DNA from: Mesorhizobium sp. Root554 | GTDB taxonomy: Bacteria > Pseudomonadota > Alphaproteobacteria > Rhizobiales > Rhizobiaceae | Reading direction: 5' to 3' | DNA: 64,000 nucleotides | Assembly (NCBI RefSeq): GCF_001427025.1 | Contig: NZ_LMGA01000001.1 | Coordinates: 1,437,943-1,501,942 of the forward strand | Shown: piece after piece, positions 32,816 to 39,811 of the stretch | Layout of the letters: each line of letters starts with the position of its first letter | Numbering within the stretch: the stretch's first letter is position 1 | Program-made: the position numbers and the translations under genes | Notes under the pieces: generated by a model | What the model was told of the DNA's origin: nothing | The model's input: only the letters and a program-made list of their open reading frames with translations | The model's database searches: none

Positions 32816-33391
32816 ATGCGCCGGACTGCCCTTGCTCTCGCTATCGTTTCTGCTTTTGTCGCCGGACCGGCCCTTGCCGATGGCGAGGTGCAGAACATCA
32901 TGACACCTGCCGACAAGACACGGCTGGAAAAATACGGCGAGACGCGCAAGGTGGCGCTTGAGGAAGCCAGGGCCGGCAGCGCCGCCGAAGTCAAAATCCT
33001 CGACGAGGTTCTGGCCCGGCCGCTCGTCGCCTTCTCCGACAAGGACCTGACGGGCAACTGGCAGTGCCGCACCATCAAGGCCGGCGGCATCGGCGCGCTG
33101 GTCGTCTACGACTGGTTCAAGTGCAAGGTCACCGACGACGGCTCCGGCTGGATGCTGGAGAAGCTGACCGGCTCGCAACGCACCAAGGGCCGCTTCTACG
33201 ACGATGGCGAGAAGCGCTCGATCTATCTCGGCAGCGGATTCATCGCCGGCGACGCGGCAAAGCGCTACGGCAGCGGCCCCGAGGCCGATCAGGTCGGCTA
33301 CGCCTTCCGTACCGGCGCCGACGCCTGGCGCATCGAATTTCCGGCGCCGTACTACGAATCCAAGCTCGACATTCTGGAATTGAAGCGCTGA
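32816..33391 (+). CDS. DUF4893 domain protein, exported
   Basis: A 191-residue protein with a Sec signal peptide (MRRTALALAIVSAFVAGPALA). The mature part, including FSDKDLTGNWQCRTIKAGG, FKCKVTDDG and LEKLTGSQRTKGRFYDDGE, matches my recollection of DUF4893, a periplasmic family of unknown function. Ribosome-binding site cggagaacc precedes ATG 32816. It is located between DUF1638 and the virulence-factor-domain gene with spacings of 50 and 155 bp, so it may or may not be in the same transcript. A link to methyl transfer is not evident. Confidence 0.75.
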   Translation: MRRTALALAIVSAFVAGPALADGEVQNIMTPADKTRLEKYGETRKVALEEARAGSAAEVKILDEVLARPLVAFSDKDLTGNWQCRTIKAGGIGALVVYDWFKCKVTDDGSGWMLEKLTGSQRTKGRFYDDGEKRSIYLGSGFIAGDAAKRYGSGPEADQVGYAFRTGADAWRIEFPAPYYESKLDILELKR

Positions 33392-33546
33392 GGGCCGCGG
33401 CCCTCGTCCTCCTTTTCTCGTCTCCGGTCGATCGGTCAATTTGCGGCGCATTTCCGCGTCGCTTTTGAATGCGCGCGCGTCGTGCCATGAGAAGCAGGCG
33501 CACATTGCTTGCGGCAATGCTTCAAACGAGCAGGAGTTGAACATTC

Positions 33547-33849
33547 ATGGCCGATCTGATCGTCGTCTACTGGCGCGATATCCCCGCCCAGATCATCGTC
33601 AGGAAAGGCCGGACCAGCGCCAAGCGCGAGTTGCCGCTGCGATTCACCGAGGCGATCGACATGGCGGCCATGCGCTCGGGCGCTGCCGAGACCGATGCGT
33701 ATCTGGCGGAATGGCGCAAGGCCGAGCCGGTTCCTGTGGGCGACGACCTCGAAGCCGAGGCCGACAAGGCGGCGGCCGATTTCGACGCGCGATATGGGCA
33801 GGAGCGGCTGGTCGCGCTTGCCAAGGCAGGCGGCAAGGAAAATGGATAG
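33547..33849 (+). CDS. Virulence-factor-domain (PF13769-like) small protein
   Basis: A 100-residue acidic cytoplasmic protein: MADLIVVYWRDIPAQIIVRKGRTSAKRELPLRF, then AIDMAAMRSGAAETDAYLAEWRK. The name of the Pfam family is historical; genes of this type are regular neighbours of the methylene-THF reductase and corrinoid methyltransferase genes in alphaproteobacteria, so a role as accessory or assembly factor in one-carbon metabolism is more likely than virulence. It overlaps the next gene (MetV-like) by 8 bp, a sign of tight coupling. An aggag site lies about 10 bp before ATG 33547. Confidence 0.8.
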   Translation: MADLIVVYWRDIPAQIIVRKGRTSAKRELPLRFTEAIDMAAMRSGAAETDAYLAEWRKAEPVPVGDDLEAEADKAAADFDARYGQERLVALAKAGGKENG

Positions 33850-34501
33850 CACCCGGCCGAAATCCGAAACGGCATCCACAACGGCGAAAGGCCCGGCCGG
33901 TACGGACGCGGCGCTGCCGCCGGCCGCGCCCGAAGGCGTCACCCAGGCCAGCGTCGTCAAGAAGACGGCGCCGAAATCGGACTATAAACCCGCCGACGTC
34001 TCGCCGCAGCGGCGCGTGCAGCGTTCCTTTGCTGTTCGGTTATGGTCAATTCGGCATTCGCGCCTGCTGGAATGGTTTTATTCACGTTTCGCCGACGCCT
34101 TCCTGATGCTGCATCCCCTGTGGAAGGGCATCGGCTATGGCCGTGTCGAAGGGCCGGTCAAATTCATCGAGAAGCGCGTCAAGGGCTTCATGTTCGACTG
34201 CCGGATGTGCGGCCAGTGCATTCTCTCCTCCACGGGCATGTCCTGCCCGATGAACTGTCCCAAGCAGTTGCGCAACGGACCGTGCGGCGGCGTACGCGCC
34301 AACGGCAATTGCGAAGTCGAGCCCGACATGCCGTGCGTCTGGGTCAAGGCATGGGAAGGCTCGCGCAACATGCAGCGCGGTGATTCAATTCTGAATGTGC
34401 AGAAGCCGGTCGACCAGTCCCTGCGCGAAACTTCCGCATGGCTGCGGGTGACCGCCCAGGCCGCTGCGGCGAAGGAAGCGGCCAAGGCGGGTGCGGTATG
34501 A
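33842..34501 (+). CDS. MetV-like methylenetetrahydrofolate reductase C-terminal-domain protein
   Basis: A 219-residue protein. After a variable N-terminal 75 residues comes a Cys-rich domain (CRMCGQCILSSTGMSCPMNCPK, NGPCGGVRANGNCEVEPDMPC) that matches the MTHFR_C family (PF12225), known as MetV in acetogens, where it pairs with MetF and binds zinc or iron-sulfur. It precedes and overlaps the MetF-like gene by ATGA, giving a MetVF-type two-subunit methylene-THF reductase. ATG 33842 is inside the previous gene; the frame is confirmed by the Cys motifs. The electron donor is unknown. Confidence 0.85.
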   Translation: MDSTRPKSETASTTAKGPAGTDAALPPAAPEGVTQASVVKKTAPKSDYKPADVSPQRRVQRSFAVRLWSIRHSRLLEWFYSRFADAFLMLHPLWKGIGYGRVEGPVKFIEKRVKGFMFDCRMCGQCILSSTGMSCPMNCPKQLRNGPCGGVRANGNCEVEPDMPCVWVKAWEGSRNMQRGDSILNVQKPVDQSLRETSAWLRVTAQAAAAKEAAKAGAV

Positions 34502-35598
34502 TCTCCCCTCGCGCGCCCCAACCCGACGAAAACCCCGCTGGCATCCACCTGCCGCTCGATCCCCTGCCCGGCCACACCTCGCGCGGCCGGCTGGAGCGCG
34601 TACTGCGCCGCGGCGAATTCGCGGTGACGACCGAGCTCAACCCACCTGACAGCGCCGACCCTGAAGACGTCTACAACCGCGCGAAGATCTTCGACGGCTG
34701 GGTGGACGCCATCAACGCCGTCGATGCTTCCGGCGCCAACTGCCACATGTCATCGGTCGGCATCTGCGCGCTGCTGACCCGCATGGGCTACGCACCGATC
34801 ATGCAGATCGCCTGCCGCGACAGGAACCGCATCGCCATCCAGGGCGACGTGCTGGGCGGCGCGGCCATGGGCGTCGCCAACATGCTGTGCCTGACCGGCG
34901 ACGGCGTCCAGGCGGGCGACCAGCCGGGCGCCAAACCGGTTTTCGACCTAGACTGCATGTCGCTGTTGGAGACCATCCGCGTCATGCGCGATAATGGAAA
35001 ATTCCTGTCCGGACGCAAGCTGACGACCCCGCCGCAGCTGTTCCTCGGCGCGGCGATCAATCCCTTTGCCCCGCCCTATGATTTCCGCCCGCATCGCCTC
35101 GGCAAGAAGATCGCCGCCGGCGCGCAGTTCGTGCAGAGCCAGTACTGCTTCGACGTGCCGATGTTCCGCACCTACATGCAGCGCGTACGCGACCTCGGCT
35201 ATACCGAGAAGGTCTTCGTCCTGTGCGGCGTCGGTCCGCTGGCTTCAGCCAAGACGGCCAAATGGATTCGCTCCAACGTGCCGGGCATCCACATCCCGGA
35301 CGCTATCATCAAGCGGCTGGAAGGCGCGCAGGACCAGAAGAAGGAAGGCAAGCAGCTCTGCATCGACATCATCGACGAGGTGAAGGAAATTCCCGGCGTG
35401 TCGGGCATCCACGTCATGGCCTACCGGCAGGAGGAATATGTCGCCGAGATCGTCGATGAGTCCGGCGTCCTCAAGGGCCGCCAGCCGTGGAAGCGCGAGG
35501 CCCGCGCCGACGACCGGATGGTTGCGGACCGGCTGGAAAGCATCCTGAAGGACGACATCACCGAGACCCAGGTCGACATGGTGAAGACAGCGCATTGA
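34498..35598 (+). CDS. metF: Methylenetetrahydrofolate reductase (MetF-like)
   Basis: A 366-residue TIM-barrel flavoprotein of the MTHFR family: FAVTTELNPPDSADPEDVYNRA, IMQIACRDRNRIAIQGDVLG, LCLTGDGVQAGDQPGAK and AQFVQSQYCFDV carry the folate- and FAD-binding residues. It interconverts methylene-THF and methyl-THF. Its neighbours place it as the link between the folate pool and the corrinoid system; in a betaine-degrading setting it may run in the oxidative direction, from methyl-THF to methylene-THF. Longer than E. coli MetF (about 296 residues) by N- and C-terminal extensions. Translationally coupled to the MetV-like gene (ATGA). Confidence 0.9.
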   Translation: MISPRAPQPDENPAGIHLPLDPLPGHTSRGRLERVLRRGEFAVTTELNPPDSADPEDVYNRAKIFDGWVDAINAVDASGANCHMSSVGICALLTRMGYAPIMQIACRDRNRIAIQGDVLGGAAMGVANMLCLTGDGVQAGDQPGAKPVFDLDCMSLLETIRVMRDNGKFLSGRKLTTPPQLFLGAAINPFAPPYDFRPHRLGKKIAAGAQFVQSQYCFDVPMFRTYMQRVRDLGYTEKVFVLCGVGPLASAKTAKWIRSNVPGIHIPDAIIKRLEGAQDQKKEGKQLCIDIIDEVKEIPGVSGIHVMAYRQEEYVAEIVDESGVLKGRQPWKREARADDRMVADRLESILKDDITETQVDMVKTAH

Positions 35599-35630
35599 CG
35601 GCCCTACGGCTTGATCCAGATCAGATAACG

Positions 35631-35650
35631 ATATAAAGAAATCTTTATAT
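35631..35650 (+). promoter_or_regulatory. ATATAAAG-N4-CTTTATAT operator, copy 2
   Basis: Palindrome ATATAAAG-AAAT-CTTTATAT, 18 bp upstream of the methyl-THF:corrinoid methyltransferase start. It differs from the copy at 22509 by one base, in the central four, and the following ccc is also shared. It identifies these two genes as one regulon. Confidence 0.75.
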
Positions 35651-35668
35651 CCCTAGACGGAGACCTTC

Positions 35669-36637
35669 ATGACCCGCACCATCGTTGCCTCTGCCAGCCG
35701 CGAGATCGTCATCGGCTTCGACCAGCCCTTCTGCGTCATCGGCGAGCGCATCAATCCGACCGGCCGCAAGAAGCTGGCCGCCGAGATGGTCGCCGGTAAT
35801 TTCGAGACCGTCATCAAGGACGCGCTGGAGCAGGCCGCGGCGGGCGCCACCATGCTCGACGTCAACGCCGGCGTCACCGCCGTCGACCCCAACGCAACCG
35901 AACCGGCGCTGCTGGTGCAGACGCTGGAGATCGTCCAGAACCTGGTCGACCTGCCGCTGTCGATCGACTCCTCCGTCACGGCTGCTATCGAGGCTGCGCT
36001 CAAAGTCGCCAAGGGCCGCCCGCTGGTGAACTCCGTGACCGGCGAGGAGGAGAAGCTTGAGGCAATCCTGCCGCTGGTGAAGAAGTACAACGTGCCGGTC
36101 GTCGCCATCTCCAACGACGAGACCGGCATCTCCATGGACCCGGATGTCCGCTTCGCGGTGGCGAAAAAGATCGTCGAGCGCTGCGCCGATTTCGGCATTC
36201 CGGCGCATGACGTGGTGGTCGATCCGCTGGTCATGCCCATCGGCGCGCTGGGCGATGCCGGCCGCCAGGTGTTCGCGCTGCTGCGCCGCCTTCGCGAGGA
36301 ACTCAAGGTCAACACCACCTGCGGCCTCTCCAACATCTCCTTCGGCCTGCCGCACCGCCACGGCATCAATGCCGGCTTCATCCCCATGGTGATCGGCGCC
36401 GGCATGACCAGCGCCATCATGAACCCTGTCCGCCCGCAGGAGATGGAAGCCGTGCGCGCAGCCAATGTGCTGAACGGCACCGACAAGGACTGCATGAACT
36501 GGATCAAAACCTACAAGGACTACAAGCCGGGCGAGGCGCATGCCCCTGCCCCGGTAGCGGTCAACGCGCCGGGCGACGGCGCAGCCGCCGGTGGGCGTCG
36601 TCGTGGCGGACGCGAGGCACGGATGGGCCGGGGGTGA
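35669..36637 (+). CDS. Methyltetrahydrofolate:corrinoid methyltransferase (pterin-binding module)
   Basis: A 322-residue DHPS-fold protein corresponding to the folate module of MetH or to MtgA/AcsE: VIGERINPTGRKKLAAEM, GATMLDVNAGVTAVD, LPLSIDSSVTAAIEAAL, RPLVNSVTGEE and NTTCGLSNISFGLPHR. It transfers methyl between methyl-THF and the corrinoid protein in either direction, so it can serve methionine synthesis or betaine catabolism. The fold ends near residue 290; the rest is Pro/Ala-rich and then GDGAAAGGRRRGGRE...MGRG, an Arg/Gly tail like those of its partners. Operator palindrome 18 bp upstream. A repeat-flanked nuclease cassette follows 7 bp after the stop. Confidence 0.92.
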   Translation: MTRTIVASASREIVIGFDQPFCVIGERINPTGRKKLAAEMVAGNFETVIKDALEQAAAGATMLDVNAGVTAVDPNATEPALLVQTLEIVQNLVDLPLSIDSSVTAAIEAALKVAKGRPLVNSVTGEEEKLEAILPLVKKYNVPVVAISNDETGISMDPDVRFAVAKKIVERCADFGIPAHDVVVDPLVMPIGALGDAGRQVFALLRRLREELKVNTTCGLSNISFGLPHRHGINAGFIPMVIGAGMTSAIMNPVRPQEMEAVRAANVLNGTDKDCMNWIKTYKDYKPGEAHAPAPVAVNAPGDGAAAGGRRRGGREARMGRG

Positions 36638-36643
36638 ATTATG

Positions 36644-36776
36644 GTGCGTCCTTCGAGGCTCGCCCGCCAAACATCGCACCAATATTGGGCAGATTGCTGC
36701 GGGCTCGCACCTCAGGATGAGGGAGGTTCACGCACAGCTTCCCTCATCCTGAGGTGCGAGCCTCGAAGGACGTACC
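36644..36776. repeat. CTCAGGATGAGG palindromic repeat, copy A
   Basis: Outer arms cgtccttcgaggctcg (36647-36662) and their exact reverse complement (36757-36772). Inner arms of 22 bp (36703-36724 and 36740-36761, core CACCTCAGGATGAGGGA) leave a 15-nt loop. It ends 3 bp from the stop codon of the GIY-YIG gene. Confidence 0.88.
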
Positions 36777-36778
36777 CT

Positions 36779-37084
36779 TTAGTCTCCCGAAATCAGATGA
36801 CTCCGGCGCGAAAGCTCCGGCAGGGTCTCATAAGCCAAGGCAATAAGAGCTTCCTTCTTGCGCCGCGACCATCCTTTGATTTGCCGCTCGCGGGCAATGG
36901 CGTCCGTGATGCGCTCATAGCTTTCCGTGAATACAAGTTCGACAGGGCGGCGACGTGCCGTGTAGCTGTCGAGCGGCAGATTGTTGTGTTCCCATATACG
37001 GGCTTCAACTTCCTGTTTGGGAGACCCAACATAGTAGGAGCCGTCCGCGCATCTAAGAATGTAAACCGTCATTTCGAAATGCAT
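36779..37084 (-). CDS. GIY-YIG nuclease-family protein bracketed by palindromic repeats
   Basis: A 101-residue single-domain protein of the UPF0213/YhbQ group. The motif reads VYILRCADGSYYVGSP (the YVG half of GIY-YIG), followed by EARIWEHNN with the catalytic-type Arg and a late Glu (FTESYERITDAIARERQIKGWSR). The start is ambiguous: ATG 37084 has a gaggat site about 10 bp upstream; 37090 and 37072 are alternatives. The gene is opposite in strand to the flanking methyl-transfer genes and lies between two copies of the CTCAGGATGAGG palindrome, 3 bp from one and 57 bp from the other. Family members nick or bind branched DNA; the true role is unknown. Confidence 0.85.
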   Translation of the reverse strand: MHFEMTVYILRCADGSYYVGSPKQEVEARIWEHNNLPLDSYTARRRPVELVFTESYERITDAIARERQIKGWSRRKKEALIALAYETLPELSRRSHLISGD

Positions 37085-37140
37085 CGCCATGATCCTCACC
37101 GCTTGATACTGAATTGCAGACAATGCAGTAGCAAGACTGT

Positions 37141-37295
37141 AGTGCGTCCTTCGAGGCTCGCTACGCTCGCACCTCAGGATGAGGATGGTAGCTGCAGCTC
37201 ATCCAAGGTTGTGCAGCATTACAAAATCGAGAGCGGCATAGCTCAAACCTCCCTCATCCTGAGGTGCGAGCAGAGCGAGCCTCGAAGGACGCACT
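37141..37295. repeat. CTCAGGATGAGG palindromic repeat, copy B
   Basis: Outer 22-bp arms, perfectly complementary (37141-37162, 37274-37295, core GCGTCCTTCGAGGCTCG). Inner 20-bp arms at 37165-37184 and 37252-37271 enclose a 67-nt loop. The right end provides GAAGGA, the apparent ribosome-binding site of the RamA-like gene. Confidence 0.88.
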
Positions 37296-37298
37296 GAA

Positions 37299-39404
37299 TT
37301 GAACGCCCATTCGAACCCCACCGACCCCCTCGTCCTGTTCATGCCGTCCGGCAAGCGCGGGCGGTTTCCGGTTGGCACGCCGGTGCTGGATGCGGCGCGG
37401 TCGCTCGGCGTCTATGTGGAATCTGTATGCGGCGGACGCGCCACCTGCGGCCGCTGCCAGATCGAGGTGCAGGAAGGCAATTTCGCCAAGCACAAGATCA
37501 CCTCCTCGAATGACCACATCTCGCCCAAGGGTCCCAAGGAAGAGCGCTACGAGCGCGTGCGCGGCCTGCCCGAGGGCCGCCGCCTCTCCTGCTCGGCGAC
37601 GATCCAGGGCGATCTCGTCATCGACGTGCCGCAGGACACCGTCATCAACGCGCAGGTCGTGCGCAAGGCCGCCACCGACCGGCATATCGAGCGCAACGCC
37701 GCCGTGCAGCTCTGCTATGTCGAGGTCGACCAGCCCGACATGCACAAGCCGCTCGGCGATCTCGACCGCCTGAAGCTGGCGCTGGAAAAGGAATGGGGCT
37801 GGAAGGACCTGCTGGTCGCGCCGCATCTTATTCCCACCGTCCAGAAAATCCTGCGCACCTCGCTCCCTGACCAGCCGGAAGTCAGCGAAGGCAAATGGGG
37901 CGTCACCGCCGCCATCCACCGCGACATGGATTCGTCGCGGCCTTTTATCGTCGCGCTCTATCCCGGCCTGAAGAACGAAGCCTACGGCATCGCCTGCGAC
38001 ATCGGCTCCACCACCATCGCCATGCATCTGGTGTCGCTTCTCTCGGGCCGCGTCATCGCCTCGTCCGGCACGTCGAACCCGCAGATCCGCTTCGGCGAGG
38101 ATCTGATGAGTCGGGTCTCCTACGTGATGATGAATCCGGACGGGCGCGAAGCCATGACCAAGGCGGTGCGCGAGGCCGTCAACACACTGATCGGCAAGGT
38201 CTGCGCCGAAGGTGGCGTCGACCGACACGATATTTTCGACTGCGTGTTCGTCGGCAACCCGATCATGCACCACCTGTTCCTCGGCATCGACCCGACGGAA
38301 CTTGGCCAGGCGCCATTCGCGCTGGCCGTTTCCGGCGCACTGCAGTTCTGGGCGCACGAGATCGGGATCGAGGTCGCGCAAGGCGCCCGGCTCTACATGC
38401 TGCCCTGCATCGCTGGCCATGTCGGTGCCGACGCCGCCGGCGCCACCCTTTCGGAAGGCCCCTACCGGCAGGACCGCATGATGCTGCTGGTCGATGTCGG
38501 CACCAATGCCGAGATCGTGCTCGGCAACCGCCAGCGGGTCGTGGCTGCTTCTTCGCCCACCGGGCCGGCTTTCGAGGGCGCGGAGATTTCCTCCGGGCAG
38601 CGCGCCGCGCCGGGCGCCATCGAGCGCGTGCGCATCGATCCGGACACGCTGGAGCCGAAATACCGCATCATCGGTGTCGACAAATGGTCGGATGAGCCCG
38701 GCTTCGAGGATGAATCCTGGACGACAGGCGTGACCGGCATCTGCGGCTCGGCCATTATCGAAGTGGTGGCCGAGATGTACCTTGCCGGCATCATCTCCGA
38801 GGATGGGGTTGTTGACGGCGCACTCGCGGCGCGCTCGCCGCGCATCGTCCAGAATGGCCGCACCTGGAGCTACCTCCTGCGCGAAGGGCGCGAGGGCGAG
38901 CCGCGCATCACCGTCACCCAGAATGATATCCGGGCCATCCAGCTCGCCAAGGCGGCGCTTTATGCCGGTGTCAAGCTTTTGATGGAAAAGCAGGGCGTCG
39001 AGACTGTCGACACGATCCGCTTCGCCGGCGCCTTCGGCTCCTTCATCGATCCGAAATACGCCATGGTGCTCGGCCTGATCCCGGATTGCGACCTCGCCGA
39101 GGTCAAGGCGGTGGGCAATGCTGCCGGCACCGGCGCGCTGATGGCGCTGCTCAACCGCGACCATCGCCGCGAGATCGAAAAGGAAGTGGCCCGCATCGAG
39201 AAAATCGAGACCGCGCTCGAGCCGCATTTCCAGCAATTGTTCATCGACGCCATGGCGCTGCCCAACAAGGTCGACCCGTTCCCGAAACTGTCCGAGCAGG
39301 TCAAGCTGCCGCCAAGACAGATGTCGGAGCCGAACCCCGGCGGCGACGGCGCACCCCGCCGCCGGTCGCGCGAGGAACGCGCGGCGCGGCGCGGACGCGG
39401 CTGA
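37299..39404 (+). CDS. RACo/RamA-like ASKHA corrinoid activator (2Fe-2S, DUF4445)
   Basis: A 701-residue reductive activator. The N-terminal ferredoxin domain has C44-x5-C50-x2-C53 and C98, the plant-type 2Fe-2S pattern. A middle region leads to an ASKHA ATPase domain (ACDIGSTTIAMHLV, LLVDVGTNAEIVLG, RFAGAFGSFIDP). Such proteins return inactive Co(II) corrinoid to Co(I) at the expense of ATP and replace the SAM-dependent activation domain of MetH. TTG 37299 is taken as start because the first beta strand (PLVLFMPSGKRG) would be lost with ATG 37341, and GAAGGA lies nine bases upstream. The C-terminus is another Arg/Gly tail: GDGAPRRRSREERAARRGRG. Confidence 0.9.
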   Translation: MNAHSNPTDPLVLFMPSGKRGRFPVGTPVLDAARSLGVYVESVCGGRATCGRCQIEVQEGNFAKHKITSSNDHISPKGPKEERYERVRGLPEGRRLSCSATIQGDLVIDVPQDTVINAQVVRKAATDRHIERNAAVQLCYVEVDQPDMHKPLGDLDRLKLALEKEWGWKDLLVAPHLIPTVQKILRTSLPDQPEVSEGKWGVTAAIHRDMDSSRPFIVALYPGLKNEAYGIACDIGSTTIAMHLVSLLSGRVIASSGTSNPQIRFGEDLMSRVSYVMMNPDGREAMTKAVREAVNTLIGKVCAEGGVDRHDIFDCVFVGNPIMHHLFLGIDPTELGQAPFALAVSGALQFWAHEIGIEVAQGARLYMLPCIAGHVGADAAGATLSEGPYRQDRMMLLVDVGTNAEIVLGNRQRVVAASSPTGPAFEGAEISSGQRAAPGAIERVRIDPDTLEPKYRIIGVDKWSDEPGFEDESWTTGVTGICGSAIIEVVAEMYLAGIISEDGVVDGALAARSPRIVQNGRTWSYLLREGREGEPRITVTQNDIRAIQLAKAALYAGVKLLMEKQGVETVDTIRFAGAFGSFIDPKYAMVLGLIPDCDLAEVKAVGNAAGTGALMALLNRDHRREIEKEVARIEKIETALEPHFQQLFIDAMALPNKVDPFPKLSEQVKLPPRQMSEPNPGGDGAPRRRSREERAARRGRG

Positions 39405-39492
39405 TTTCGCGCGCCATGTCGGAGGTTGCGCAAATGCTTGTCCGCCCCTCCATCGTTGGATAGCATGACCGTTTCAACCTTGGGAGGAAGGT

Positions 39493-39684
39493 ATGAGCGA
39501 GACATTCAAATCCGGCGATGTCGTTCGTCTGAAGTCTGGCGGCCCGAACATGACGGTAAACGATACGGCGGCCTCGGGCATGTATCTGTGCAACTGGTTC
39601 AACCGCGACGGCGATGTCTGGACCCCGCAGCACGCGGCCTTCAAACCCTTTCAGCTCGTCCTGGTCGAGCAGCGGTCGACTTGA
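39493..39684 (+). CDS. YodC-family (DUF2158) small protein
   Basis: A 63-residue cytoplasmic protein: FKSGDVVRLKSGGPNMTV...LCNWFNRDGDVWTPQHAAFKPFQLVLVE. The start GDVVRLKSGGPxMTV and the Cys-Trp pair are the DUF2158/YodC signature. Function unknown in all species as far as I know. A strong gggaggaaggt site precedes the ATG. It is a separate transcription unit after the RamA-like gene. Confidence 0.85.
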   Translation: MSETFKSGDVVRLKSGGPNMTVNDTAASGMYLCNWFNRDGDVWTPQHAAFKPFQLVLVEQRST

Positions 39685-39811
39685 CGACCTGCCTGCGGCA
39701 ATCCGGTCACAAAGCCGCGTGGTGACGTTGCGTCAACATTGACATATCCGGCTAACGAACGATCTTTTGCAGTGAGGGAGGCCTCGCTGTCGGAATTTCT
39801 CGTTTCATCCC

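Noticed and set aside
33547..33849. Virulence determinant
   Set aside because: The family name is historical; gene context is one-carbon metabolism and nothing else in the window suggests pathogenicity.
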